A DNA stretch of 64,000 bases from Episyrphus balteatus (Eukaryota > Arthropoda > Insecta > Diptera > Syrphidae), in NCBI RefSeq assembly GCF_945859705.1, contig NC_079137.1, positions 53,786,552 through 53,850,551 on the forward strand. Reading direction: 5' to 3'. Of the stretch, positions 36,497 to 49,374 are shown piece by piece. Within the stretch, counting starts at the first letter, position 1, and each line of letters starts with the position of its first letter. The notes under the pieces are model-generated. The model worked only from the letters and a program-made list of their open reading frames with translations. It had not been told where the DNA came from and did no database searches. A program made the translations under genes and the position numbers.

Positions 36497-37477
36497 TTTT
36501 TTACTTGCGATATAGGTACTATATATCAAGTTATGCATTCGTACAAAAAAAAAAAGTTGAGATAACATTTTTCCATGACATTACGATGATAGACAATGCG
36601 AAAAAAGTGGGTCCCGGAAGTCCGTCTGTCCGTCTGTCTGTCAGTCTGTCAGTCTGTCTGTCTGTCTGTCTGTATAATTAACTAGAGCCTAAACGGATGG
36701 ACCGATTGACTTCAAACTTGCTATGTAGCAGTTTTTAGAGACTCTCCAGAGGGGTTTTTGGAATTAATTTTTTTGGACCAAAAATAACGGTACCTGTCAT
36801 ACAAAAATTTCGGAAAAGTTTAATTTCTCGAAAACGGCTCCAACGATTTTGTTAAAAAAATTCAAATGTTAGTTTTTAAACAAGATCTATCTTTTGAAGA
36901 AATAATTTTTTTTTGGAAATCATTATTAACGGTACCTGCCATAGGACCGCTTTTTTCAAATCGGATTTTCAGCAAAAGTACTTTTTGTATTTCAACGAAA
37001 TTTTTTTACAAAAGCATTTATACAATTTTAATATAAGCCAAAAATAAAATTTTGAAAAAAATAATTTTTGGATTTTTAAAAAAATTTTGAAATTTTTTTT
37101 TTGAAAAATCAAATTTTCGAAAACGGGACATTGAATTTTTTTGAAATTTTGTTTTTAGATGTTGATTAGTTATTTCTTCAAAATGGCATACCAGTTTTAT
37201 TTTTAAACTTTTTTTTCAAAAAATTATTTATAAAAAATTAGTTTTTAAAAAAACGGCTCTAACGATTTTGAAAATTTTTTGTCTAAAAATGCATGTTAAT
37301 ATATCAATCAAAACTGCATACTTGTTTTGGAGGGCAATTTAATTTCAGATTTTATTTTTTTTAAAAAACGAATTTTTTTTCCAAATTTCTATACATACAT
37401 ATATAAAAAGTCTTAAAAATTTAAGCAACTTTAACTCTAAGAGCAAGTACGTGCGACCCCAGTCGTGCAATTTATTT
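36497..37477 (+). mobile_element. Family B copy 4
   Basis: A 981-bp copy from TTTTACTTGCGATATAGGTA, through a GTCT microsatellite (36,622-36,672) longer than in the other copies, to CCAGTCGTGCAATTTATTTT. It diverges from copy 3 mainly in the segment after the microsatellite (AACTAGAGCCTAAACGG where others have GGAGCTACAGCC). The open frame over its start is made by the microsatellite. Confidence 0.75.
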
Positions 37478-40400
37478 TTGTGAGGAACAGTACCGACACT
37501 TTTTTTTTAACCAAATCGTTGAAGTCATTTTTTCTCCCTTATCACCCAAATACGGTACATCAAAATTTATACAAAATAAATTTCTAATCATGTGCTTCAG
37601 TTTAAAGACAAAAAGCTTTAAAATTATGGAGTGTTTTTTCTTTTCTTTTTCATTAAATCAAATATTAATATAATAATTTTTTTTTTAAATAAAAAATTAT
37701 CTTTAGCGAGGCTCGCATTATTTTGCAATCGATTTCGCTTTCCTGGTCTAATCCTTCCGGTTCGGTTCCGGCGATGAATATGGTTACAAAACTGCTAATT
37801 TTAGAAAATGATAAACAAAAAAAACCATAATTTATGGGCATTCAAATTTAGATAAGGATACAATAGGTATACAATTTAAAACTACCTATAATTTTATGTT
37901 TTGCCAACCAAATTTCCGTATTAAATTTATACTAAGTCTCGATATGTTTAACTATAAAACAAAAACAATCAAAATCAGATTTATTAAAATGGGATGAAAT
38001 TTAATCTCTTTTTTGAATATTGTATCCTTCACAAAAAAGGAGGCATATTATATCCATCTACACACACCTATGATATGCATATCCTTTTATATGATGTGAT
38101 ATTATAGAGAACCAATAATAATTTTAAGTTTGGTTAGATACATATACAACATAGATACCATTTTTGCAAAATGGTCAGCTAGGTTATTACTTTGCCATCA
38201 ATCTTCCCACAGGATAAGACCAAAAATATTTATTATGAAACACTGAACATTTACGCAAACATTTTTTTTTTCACTTTGATGATGATGCTGATGAGCATGA
38301 TGAAGCACTATCTCTCTTTCCCTCTCCCTCTCATTCCCTTACTCTTTTCCTCTATTCAATTCAATATTTTTGTATGTTAAAGTTTTCTAAAAGTGCTCAC
38401 ATTGACCCCACATAACCTTAAACTATCTGCGCTTACAAAAAAAGGTTATCTTTATGTGTGAGACCTGATGATGATGATGATGATGATGATGGCTGGTGCT
38501 GATGATGGTGATGGGCTCCAGTTCAGGCTTTGGTTCCCAGCTCCCAACAACTCTCATCACAGCAAACCTTCCTGCTTCCTGTTGGGTTGGTGGTCACTAT
38601 ACTAAAACTTGGGTTTCTTAATTGAATGTGTTATGAGAGTACTTTTCAGGAAATTCAGATGGTTGCTTTTGCTACTTCAAAGTTCTCATATTAGTTTTTG
38701 TAGCGAGAATGCAAATTCTCTCCACAAACTAAGCCCTTGGCATCTTTTTTTTTTGTTTTTGTTTTTTTGTTGCAAAAGAAAAAGAAAAAAAAACCAAACT
38801 TGTATCTATGTGGGCTGCCCTGACAGGCTCTTCCAAATGGTAATAATGTGTGTGAGTTGGAGAAGAGAGCTTCAATTTGAATATGAACTGATATTTTCCT
38901 TTGCGCTTATACTTTAATTAAAAAATCTTCCATGACCTTTGAGTTTTTATGTTTTTTATTCTTTTATAGAAAACAAAAAAAAAAACGAACAATATTCGTT
39001 CGCAACTATACGAAACATCAATAAAAGTGAATTTTTTTTTGGGTTTTTTTTTTTAATCACTTCCAGCAGCAGACCAGACTAACTGAAGAGCTCCCTGCGG
39101 TATATCCTGCACTTTTATGATGTCGACCGAACGACGATGGCGATGGCGATGGCGACGGCTATGGCTGAGGATATGCCATGGAGGAAACCAGGAAACATAA
39201 CGGAAAAGGTCCCAACAACACCACACAATTCAGAATGGCGTGAGATAAGGTCGGCAAAGGCTTTTGAGGGGGTGCAAAAGTGGCATAGTCGTAGTATACT
39301 ATAAAACATAGTAGTAGTAGTTGAGAGCTCACAGACAGTGATTTTTTTTTATTGAAAGTATAATTAAAAATCCGCTCAACATAAACACTGGCGGAAGTGC
39401 ATATCAAGAGGGTATTTTTTTTTTTTTTTTGTTCAATTTTTTGTACGTTTTTTGTACTTCCCACTGTAGTAGGCACTTCAATCATGGTTCTAGAGATGTA
39501 TTGTGCAAAAAGGAATGGGTTTAGGTTGCACCGCGGTTTTTTTTTTTTGTGTTATTTACAAACCGTTTCAGAATTTGCTGTAGCTTGAAGTGAAGTGCGG
39601 CAGACCAAGTATAAATTCAATGCAACCATTAAAGTGCTTTAGATTTGCAAAAAATATTAACCGCAGCATAACTGACTGCTAGCTGCTGCACAAAAAGAAA
39701 AATGCTTTTGGCCTTTCTTTGTATCAACATAGAAACAAAACATAAAAACAAAAACAAAAAGGATTTTAGTTTAAATTTTGAATTTGTTGTAAATAATATA
39801 AAATTTAACTTTAAGTATCTTATAGATATCTATGCAATATTGTAAAGATTTTTTTATTTTTAAAAGGGCTAGCTGGTGGATATTTTTTTTAATTGGTATT
39901 TTAAAAACCACTACATACCTACCTTATTTTTTGGTTGCATACAAAAAGCCTTCGCTTTGATTTCTATGCTTCTATCATGTATCAAAACTTTAACACAAAA
40001 ATGGGGTCTCAAATAAAGGATTACTTTTTGAACTTACACAGCGGCTATGCCTTAGAATAATAGTCACATCAGATCAAAACTTGGCTACACTAATAGATAG
40101 TCTCACCTCACTAAATTTGTTCAAATGTACTAAAAGGAACCATTACTTTTGAGCGGAAACCTCAAGATCACTTTTATCTGGATTTCAGATAAACTCGAGT
40201 GTGTAAAGTAAGTTTTTGAAAATTTTATTTTTAAAGTTGTTGTTCCCCATTTGTTCTTTTTAAAAATTTTTCAACAATGAGGATTTCAAACCCAAAAATC
40301 CCCTTTTCCGGATTTTAAAAGTTGTTCGGAAGAATGTTCCAAATTTTTGGAATCGAAAGTAAGGGGCCAAACAAATACGACAAAAAAATCATCATTGTTC

Positions 40401-41116
40401 AAAAAAATTCGTGTCGTGAAAATTCTATTTTTCGAAATGTTTTTTCAAAAATCATCAAAAAAAAACTTTCCATTTTTTTCGTAAATTTGAATCTTTAACC
40501 GAAACATAAATACATAGCTATTCTGAGTAAGTTTCAGTGTCTTACAGTAAGAGAGTCCGTCAACTCGAAAATGCATTTCAATGTACATCGTGATATTTTT
40601 ATATTTTCAAAAATTACCAGAAACACCTTTTTTTCGAAAAGCAAAATACCAAAAGCTGTTCCCAGCAGTGGAACATTAGATTTTCTTAAGGTAAACCAAA
40701 AAACCCGCTAAGAAAAACAAAGAAATAGAGATTTGAACTAAAATGAAATGATTTTAGTTAACTCTCCACCGCCTTTTGAAAATTTTAAAATAAAAAAATT
40801 AAATTGGATTGACCTTCTGTTTCCTTAAATGTATTAAAATCTAAAAAAAAATGCCTGCCCCGATCTCCTTTTGACCGAGGTTACTCTGAAAACCCTGTAT
40901 TGTTGAATTCAAATAATAATATTTTTCGATCTAACTTGAACTTTGGAAACTTTTATACTTTTTTGAAAACTCAAATACCGGGACAAGTTTTTAAAATAAT
41001 AAAGCAGTGTCACACTATACAATTTTTTTTCGGTGTGTTGCTCTGAAATAAAAGTAAGAAGTTGAGTTTTTGTTAAACTTGGAACTGTTGATTAATTTGA
41101 AGCAAAATGGTGTATG
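37478..41116. other. Mixed stretch with no recognised gene; two GAT-type microsatellites
   Basis: The interval from about 38,440 to 39,320 has more even composition, a (GAT)n run at 38,467-38,490 and a GGCGAT hexamer repeat at 39,133-39,160. Open frames of 62 to 108 codons overlap on both strands here and none has a recognisable domain. From 39,850 to 41,100 the sequence is AT-rich with no feature that I recognise. Confidence 0.4.
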
Positions 41117-41446
41117 AAATAAAATGCACGACTGGATCGCACGAACTTGCTCTTAGAGTTAGTTGCTTAAATTTTTAAGATTTCTTATATTAAAATTTAA
41201 AAAAAAAAAAATAAAATTCGTTTAAAAAAAAAAATAAAATAAAATCTGAAATCAAATTGCTCTCCAAAACAAGTATGCAGTTTTGATTGATATATTAAGA
41301 TGCATTTTAAGAAAAAAAAATTTCAAAATAGTTTGAGCCGTTTTTAAAAAAAAACTAATTTTTTATAAATAATTTTTTTGGAAAAAAGTTTTAAAATAAA
41401 ATTGGTATGCCATTTTAAAGAAATCACTTATCAATTATCATCATCT

Positions 41447-43048
41447 TGTGATGTACCTTGGATTTTATAGCTGAGGTATGCTCGTCGGGTCCAGGGTCAA
41501 CCAAGGGAGGTACTGAACCTTGACATATTAAAAGATCATTTATTATTTTTAATCCTTTATTTATTCATAAAACTTAATAATAAACACTATTTTACTTTAA
41601 CGGCGGTATCTCTGGTGTTTTGCTGAACACGGCAACTCTGGTCTCTGCTATTGGCGGTCCTTTTCTCTGGTGTTGCGCGTAACGCAATGCTGGGTTCTAA
41701 CCAGTTTTCAACAGAGTGACCTCTGGTTGTTCAACGGTTTCTAACCGGTTTTTTTAACGACTCTTAATCGGTTTAGCTGTAAGGTTTCCCTTAGCTTTTC
41801 AACGGTTGTAAACCGGTTGCTCACAGAGTTTCCTCTGGTTTTCAACGATTTTTAATCGGTTTAGCTTTAAGGTTTCCCTTAGCTTTTCAACGGTTTTGAA
41901 CCGGTTGCTCACAGAGTTTCCTCTGGATTGCAACGATTTTTAATCGGTTTAGCTTTAAGGTTTCCCTTAGCTTTTCAACGGTTTTTAACCGGTTGTTCAA
42001 AGAGTTTCCTCTGGATTTCAACGACTGTTAATCGGTTTAGCTATAAGGTTTCCCTTAGCTTTTCAACGGATTTTAACCGGTTGTTCACAGAGTTTCCTCT
42101 GGATTTCAACGACTGTAAATCGGTTTATCTACGGTATGGTACCGGCTATACATAAACTTTAGATCCCTTACCACTGGTGGTCAGAAATCTTCGGTATCCG
42201 TATGGTATTTAGGCTTTAAGTTAAACACTCTCAACCTGCTTTTTGCTGGCCCTTGGGTGCCTTCTTATTAATATATCTGGCAAAAAGTGGGTGTGAATTA
42301 TAAGCACACAAACGATAAAATATCATATGAATTCCGTTTTGATATAGTCTTATATGTTAATATTTACCGTACCAACTTTATAAAAAAATATAAACTGTTA
42401 TGTAAATTTATAACATGTTTTATATATATGTAGGGCACCCTGTATTGCACATAATGTTTCTATTTTATCAGGTGCTCATAGAATATGTGTATTTCGTGTT
42501 TTATGGTACACGGTGGGGTTACGGGTAGCGGGCTACGCATATTTGGCTTTAGTATAAACTCTTGACCACAGGCTTATCGTGCTATGTGTTTTTCACCACA
42601 CATGATAATTTCATATTTTTACCTTTTCTTCTTTGTGCGGTATTCGTTCTGCCCTCAGTGCGTGATGTACCAGTTTACCACACGAAGAACATTAGATTTT
42701 TGTAGTTTCCCTTTTTGGGTCTTCTTTGTGTTTTGAATTCACCACAATTCTTTTTGTTGATTCTCTTTTGAATTCACCACACTGCACTTTGAACGATTGC
42801 GTGGGTGTTATCATAATTTGCTATCAGTGATGTGGATATGCTTGGCTAGGTACATGGGAGCGGTGATGCGTTTGGGGTTATTGTTGTTGCTGGTTGGTAA
42901 TGAAGGTATGTATGTCGCATGCGTCGGCGGCTGGTGATGCTGATGCTGGGAGGTAGGTAGTTGCTTAGTCGGCTGGTGATGAGTTGTTTTGGGAGTAGTT
43001 TGTTGTTGTAGAGGTTAAATGTAATGCATTGCAGGATGCATCATTACA
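41447..43048. mobile_element. Solo LTR of an LTR retrotransposon
   Basis: A 1,602-bp unit that begins TGTGATGTACC and ends GCATCATTACA, giving the TG...CA termini expected of LTRs, with a short inverted match at the tips. It is flanked by the direct duplication ATCT (41,443-41,446 and 43,049-43,052) and removing it restores family B sequence. No gag, protease, polymerase or second LTR lies nearby, so recombination between two LTRs probably left a solo copy. It is long for a fly LTR and contains an 88-bp tandem array. It could alternatively be a TG...CA-ended non-autonomous element. Orientation is not resolved. Confidence 0.75.
41731..42130. repeat. 88-bp tandem array with AACCGGTT palindromes
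   Basis: The units start at 41,801, 41,889, 41,977 and 42,065, exactly 88 bp apart, preceded by one shorter unit. Each has AACGG...AACCGGTT, then GTTTCCTCTGG, AACGA...AATCGGTTTA and AAGGTTTCCCTTAGCTTTTC. AACCGGTT occurs at 41,743, 41,811, 41,899, 41,987 and 42,075. That octamer is the known consensus of Grainyhead/CP2-family transcription factors, so the array may act as a clustered binding platform within the LTR; this is inference from motif match only. A 75-codon open frame crossing it follows the repeat. Confidence 0.85.
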
Positions 43049-43160
43049 ATCTAAAAGCTAAATTTCAAAAAAATTCAATGTCCCGTTTCCGAAAATTTGA
43101 TTTTTCAAAAAAATATTTTCAAAATTTTTTTTTTTAAATCCAAAAATTATTTTTTTGGAA

Positions 43161-45885
43161 ATTTACTTTGCGTTATCGATTCGACTGATGATGTCTTGTT
43201 CGGTTCTCAAGGTGAGGGTCCACAGTATGCTTGTATAGGGCAAATAGAGATGGTTTCGTGTTGTCAATTTTATCGTTGATGGCATGTTAACTTCACTGTA
43301 TCCAATGAACTTTATTGACAATTTTTTTACCGCCGCACACAACAAAAAAAAACATGATAGCTTTTAACTTTAAATCAACCTTTTTGACAAAACTCCCAAG
43401 TTTTTGCCTGAGAGACCTTCTTTTTTTTTGATAGACGCTATCAGCTATAATTTTATACCAATTTCATCCTTTAGCCCGATGAGGTGCAAAATACTTCTTG
43501 CCACGCCAATCGTGTAGGAGCACCTGTGCTGTTTGCTTATTCTATCTATTACGTTACATTTTTGTAACTAAACAATGTAATAATAGGTTCATGCTTTTAT
43601 GAATAATTTTTAAACTTTCTCTTAAACATATATAACATATGTTATTATGTATCATTTGTGACTAAAGTTTTATAAAGGTCTGAGACTATTCCACAACTCC
43701 TCACTTGATTGATTAACCATTTTTGTTTAAAATTATCCACCATATCAAAATCAAAATGACATATGAAACTCATCAAAATCTCCTCGAATAAAAATATACC
43801 TTATCTTGGCTTAAATGTACCTCCCCATACACTCATATGATGTGCCCACCTGTGTTTGAATAATTTAAAAAGGAAATAAATGGCGATGTTTTAGTTCGTT
43901 TTTTTTTTTTTTTTGGGTAACCACATGATTGAATGAAGAGAAGTTCGTATCCTCCCGAATTCCGCGTACTTTGAAACTCTAACTTTCATAAGATCCAACT
44001 TCCAACACACACATTTCAAAAATTCTAAAAAAGTTTAAAAATGCAAGAAAAAAAAAACAGGACACTCGTGTGAGTAAGAAAAACAAAAGCCTGGCGCTGA
44101 TGGGTTCCGTAAAATATCTAGGTAGTGAAGACAATATTTCACATTGCTTGTCTCCGATTCGAGTGGAAAAGTTGGCAACACATTCGATTACTCTTTCTTA
44201 TACTCCCAACCAAAAACCGGTATAATCCATTAAACTTTGCAGAAAGTGGAATACATTTCTCAAAACAAGAGAATACAGAGCTTTCACAAAAAAATTACAT
44301 GCAATTTGTTTCCGCATCCGTTAGGATGCTTTTACTTCTCGGTGGAAGGAAAAGAAAACCGCAACCATGCTGCTTTTTCACACACTCTCGCTCCATCTCT
44401 TCAGCCATTTCCATCAGCATCAGAATCCACACATTCCAGAATCTAGCAGCAGATCCAGAATAAATCTACTTTGGTGCATTTCGAGTTTAATAAATTACAC
44501 CCCCGGGTATTCGGAAAGTTATTTAAAGTGAATGAATACCTGGGAGACGATGATGACGATGACGAAGACGTAGATTTCTTCTTGTTGTATTCGTAAAGGG
44601 TATAGGAACTATATGCTGCTATATGAAGAAAAAGGTATTCAGTCTGGGAAACATTTTAAATTAAGAGCAATTTGTATTGGGCCCATTACGCAGCCAACGT
44701 TAAATATTTTCACATCTTAGAAAACATATAAGTAAGTATACTTCCATGTATAAAGCTTGTATAGAGCTCCTATAGATATTGTATAGCACCTTTCTAAAGA
44801 TTTTTTTTGACAGGTACTCTACTCTCTCTTTCAAGTTTTCTTGTCCTTTTCACGTTTTTTGGTTTTGTGAAAAGAAAGTATTTCGTCATTTACATATATA
44901 TTTTGACACATTTTTCAAATGTTTCTCTTTGCCGTGTTGCCTTTTGTAACTTTGAAAATTCCTTCTGATGGATGTAATTTTATTTAAACTGGATTATTTA
45001 CTTTCACTCTCTATCGTTAATCATCATATTCGCTCGGTGATTTTAAACATTTTTTTGATTAAGTGGCATAAGTTTTTTAAATGAAAATGAGGTATTTCAT
45101 AAGGTTTCTTTTCTGATTTTTTTTTTAGGTTAAGATTTCAATTTTTCTTGTGTGGATTTTCAAACATACAGAGATTGTTGTAAAATTTTTAGAGCATAAA
45201 ATCATTAAAGAAATTTATATTTTCAATGGGTTTGGAGAAAACAGTGCTGTGGCCGTAAATAATTTCTAAGTTTGTTACAATACAATTACAATAGCAGAGT
45301 TCTCGCGTACAACAATTTCAACGAGAACTTTTATATGGAATTTTTGAAAATTTCAATGTGTTTTTTTTTTGTTCAAGTAAATTTATTCATCCGTTTTGAA
45401 ATAATGGATTTAAAAAAAAAATTAATAAATTTAAAAAAAATCGAAAAATTGACTTTTTTGAAAATTTTCATTGGGATCGGTCAAATAGTTTATGAGAAAG
45501 TCAGAAATCAAGAGAGAGCGAAACTTCTGTAAACCAGACAAACGATTTATTTTAAGTAGTAAATTAAAATATATTATTGAAGACCAATGTTTTTCTTTAG
45601 AAATAACTTTGAAGTCAGCTAGAAAGCAAAAAGCTTAACACAAAAGTTAGGAATACAATTAAAATAAAAAAAAAAATAAATAAAAAGCGCATTCTTCTAA
45701 ACTTTCGATTTAAGTACCAAATATTTTTTTTTAAATAGCACAATAGTTTTGAAAAAAATCTTAACATCAATTGTGTTTGTTTTCATTTTTGTTCATAAGA
45801 GAGTGGTAAATTTTTAGATTGCAAAATCTTTCATCAAACCAAAAACCATACTTTTGACTTCCACTATCAACATCTCAAATCGGAT
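43161..45885. other. Mixed stretch with no supported gene
   Basis: The part from about 43,900 to 44,620 has more even composition and a 112-codon open frame (44,125-44,463, plus), with an overlapping 69-codon frame. The predicted peptide has no domain that I recognise and no splice or start context that sets it apart, so it is not called. The rest is AT-rich. Confidence 0.4.
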
Positions 45886-46363
45886 TGGGGACAAAATCCT
45901 GCAAACCAAAATTCCGAAAACCCAAAATCCCGAATATTATCCCGAAATACCGAAAAATTATATAAAATGAAAAATTTGCGCAAATTTTTCATTCTATATA
46001 ATTTTTCGGTATTTCGGTTTCGAAAACAATCCTAAGTGTGAAATTAAGGTGCTAATACGTAAAAAACAATATAAGTGTATGATTCCGTTAATACCTCTTT
46101 TTTACATAATTTCAAGTTCTTATTGTGCTTTCAGCAGTGTTTTGTTATGATTGAGTAAAGTTGGAAAAATCGTTGAACTAAAATCAAAAGAATTGTGAGT
46201 TTCAATTTTTAACTTATAATGATTGTACATATTATGTTTAAATTGTTTTTTAATTGGTTTTAATTTTATGTTTCAGTTAAAATTTCAGTGAAACACAATT
46301 TTGAAGAGTTTTTTATTTTTTTCTTTCTGTATTTTGGATTTCGGGATTCTGTCCGTCTCCCCA
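45886..46363. mobile_element. Small element with TGGGGA ends and CCCGAAAT words
   Basis: The left end reads TGGGGACAAAATCCTGC and then AATTCCG, AATCCCG and CCCGAAAT. The right end, read inward, gives TGGGGAGACGGACAGAATCC followed by CGAAATCC. The shared inward order TGGGGA, AATCC, CGAAA supports a MITE-like unit of about 478 bp. CCCGAAAT-rich ends are common in small insect transposons. No convincing target duplication was found. A long palindrome lies inside. Confidence 0.45.
45942..46017. repeat. 76-bp near-perfect palindrome
   Basis: The arms of 38 bases, from CCGAAATACCGAAAAATTAT to the centre TTTGC|GCAAA, pair with their complement with a single mismatch and no loop. It sits near the left end of the small TGGGGA element. 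Confidence 0.85.
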
Positions 46364-49088
46364 GTCAATCTCACTTGACTGAAAATTCCAGAACACATTT
46401 AAGATCTCTATTTATATTTCTACAAAAAAATGAACTCTTCATTGCTAAGAATTTGTTTTCTTACATTTAAGATCAATTTAAAAAAACCTACATATAAAAA
46501 AAAAGTTGTACCTTTTTTTTTATTTACTGCTTTTTCATAACAATGGACTATAAGATTTAAATAAGGCTTAATTTTGTAAGTATACTTGAAATAAAATTGT
46601 AGATTTACAGATTTATTCATAGGTACATTTTTTTTTTGTACTCAAGCTTTTCAGACGAGTTTTTTAAAAACTCATTTGAAAAAATAATAAAAATTGGTAC
46701 TAAAATCGTAAAATCATTTTTGTTTTCTCATTAGGTATACGATCTTATTTCACTGTGATATACTATACATAGATAACTAAAAATCATCATTTATTTGTTA
46801 TTTTAATATTTAGTTGTTTTTTTTTTTTATTATTAATTCTTCGATTAAATTTAATGTTTGATTATATTAAGCAACTTTTTTTTTATTGTTCGGCTATTAT
46901 TAATCTTAAAATTAGTCTTATTTATACACCAAAGGCTTGTGCGGATACAATTTTTTTCATTAAAAAAAGGTATTTAAAAATTTGAACAAAATAGTACGCA
47001 TACACCCCAGTGACTATTGAATTTTCATCTTTAAAACATTAGATTTTAATCTTTAAGACATTATTGTAACGTATTGAGGGAAGTATGTTAACTATAAAAT
47101 TAATATTTTTTGTGGTATCAATATTCAACGTGTCTTTTGATCTAATCTCGTTTCGTAGGTTCACTATTCAAATTTTCAAAAAAAAAAAAGAGAACAAACT
47201 TTAAATATCTCGAAAATTAATTTTTAAGAAATAATTTTTACAATCGTTGATGATTTATGTTTATATTTTTTTTACAATTTTTAAAAATTTGTATTCGTTT
47301 GAATGGAAAATTGTTTTTTCTCTAAGATGTCTTCATTTTATGTTAACAACGCTTAAAGAAAAACAAGTTTTTTGTTTATTCATTTATTTTTTCTTAAAAT
47401 TTTTATTAGTATTTTAAGTAAATTTAGTCGTTCTTTCTTTGTTTTCATTCAATTCATAAGAAATAAAAACACTTTCATTTTATTAGATTTTCAATCAAAT
47501 TGTTTTTTTGTTTTTTCTCTTTATAACCAGATATTACCAGAATAAGAAGGAAAAAAAAAAATCATCAAAGAACAAGCAGAATAGTCATGTTTGTTTGGCT
47601 CTTCCTAAGGCTCATCAAAACGTAAATCACAAGTAAACAAATAGGAACAAAAAAAAAAAAGAAGAGGAAAACCCTTATCCTTTCCTTCCTAGAGGAATTT
47701 CATGCCAAGTTTGGAATTAAATCAAATTACACAAAGGAGTGACAATGTCTTCATGCATAATTTATGAATCATGAATCAATTCCTTGAACTGGACTTCTCT
47801 GAATTGATGAAGAATTTTGGAAATAGAATTCAAAATTTTTGCTGACTTTATATCTATCTATGTATGTACTGACTTTTGACTGGCTTTTATTTGAATATTG
47901 TATCAATATTGTTCTTCTTCTTCTTAATATTTTGATGATGTTTGATGTCAATGATGATGAACTATAAAGTCAAGCCAAGAACTTTACTAATACGAAAAGT
48001 CATTTTACATACATATTTATCATATCCTTACAATAAACAAGCATGCATATATTCAAGTTGTATACACTTTTAAGCTATTTTTGAATTTATTTTCGCAAAC
48101 ATAATATTTCGCATCATTGAGTTTACAGTAAAAACATATTTTTGTTTTCCAAAATATAAAAAAATAATGATAAGGATTTGTATAAGAAAAAATCTTGGAC
48201 TAAATGTAAACACATTTTAAAAGAAAGTCACCGTAGAAAATTTTCCCAATGGGATTTTTTCTCTTTATTTGCTTTAAAATGCATTTCATTTCATTTTCTA
48301 AGATTTGAATTTTATTTTTATTTGTTTTGAAGAATTGAGAGCAAAATGAAAATTTGTTGATGACTGAATTTTATTTGCCAATAATGTGGACGAGGTCCTG
48401 TTTTTTTTTTGTATTTATTTTATTTTCGAAGCAAGGACAACAAGTTTATTTGCAGTTCAGAATATTTATTGGTTTTGTATGATTACTTTTTATATGAAGT
48501 TTGAAGTCAATAAAATGTTATATTTTCATATCAAACATACCTTGGTTGATTTATTTCAATAGCTACAAATTGTGTGTCAGCATTATCTTATATCCTTTTT
48601 TACTTTGAGTCCTATTCAGTATACATATTACTTTATGACCTTTAACAGATCATATGAAATAAATCCTACAGAATATCTAACCATTTCATAAAAATAAAAA
48701 AACAAATCTTTCAAATGCGCATACGAGCGGTTATTAGTTGGTAAGTTTCAAGTTATGAAATTTTTCAAATTCTAATATACCTAAACAAAAAATCACTCAT
48801 ACACCATACACTTTATTTTAGCTATCATGTTTGTGTGCTTTTAAAATGCTTTCAGTGAATTGTATTTGACTTTTCATTTTATTTTACAGTTTCTTGATTA
48901 CATAATACATAATATTTTTAGAAACTAATTTTATTTAAATTAATTATTAAATTTTAATTTTTTGAGTCTTTTTTTCCGACTTCTTGACCCTGTTACGTGG
49001 CAGGTCTTAGAGACATAACAAAATATTTCGACAGAGAAAATTAAATTTAAAAATTTGAATATGTCATTCGTCATAAACATTTTTAGCA
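46364..49088. other. AT-rich stretch with no recognised feature
   Basis: Homopolymers and short low-complexity frames only. No paired ends, tandem arrays or coding homology were seen. Confidence 0.45.
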
Positions 49089-49195
49089 CAAGAACCAAAA
49101 TATACTTTTCTGAAGGTTTTAGGTGTGCTGAACTCAATGAACTCAAATAAGTAATATTCTACATATTTACCTCCATTTTAGAAATATTACCGGAA
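49089..49195 (+). repeat. Fragment of family D foldback arm
   Basis: AACCAAAATATACTTTTCTG, GAAGGTTTTAGGTGTGCTGA, ACTCAAAT and TTTTAGAAATATTACCG follow the order of the left arm at 13,580-13,680. Only about 107 bp of the arm is present, with no second arm nearby, so this is a truncated copy. Confidence 0.6.
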
Positions 49196-49374
49196 AAAAA
49201 AGAATTTTTTTTTTTTACTGTTTTTGAAGTAATAATTGAATAAATTGTTAATTTATTTTAATTATTTAATTTCAAAAATTCAAACAAATTTAAACTAAGA
49301 ACGGATCTTATCCACAATCTCAATACGAAAACTCTTAAATTAAAAGTAAAAATTAACTAAATAGCTATTTTCAC

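Larger units (their letters stand above)
41117..43160 (-). mobile_element. Family B copy 5, truncated and split by a solo LTR
   Basis: The left part (41,117-41,446) starts AAATAAAATGCACGACTGGA and is colinear with copy 2 up to GAAATCACTTATCAA. The right part (43,049-43,160) resumes with ATCTAAAAGCTAAATTTC and TTCAATGTCCCGTTTCCGAAAA, then stops near 43,160. The microsatellite end is absent, so the copy was truncated as well as interrupted. Confidence 0.75.

Noticed and set aside
44125..44463. 112-codon open frame in evenly composed sequence
   Set aside because: No recognised domain, and an overlapping frame is also open. There is no supporting signal beyond length.
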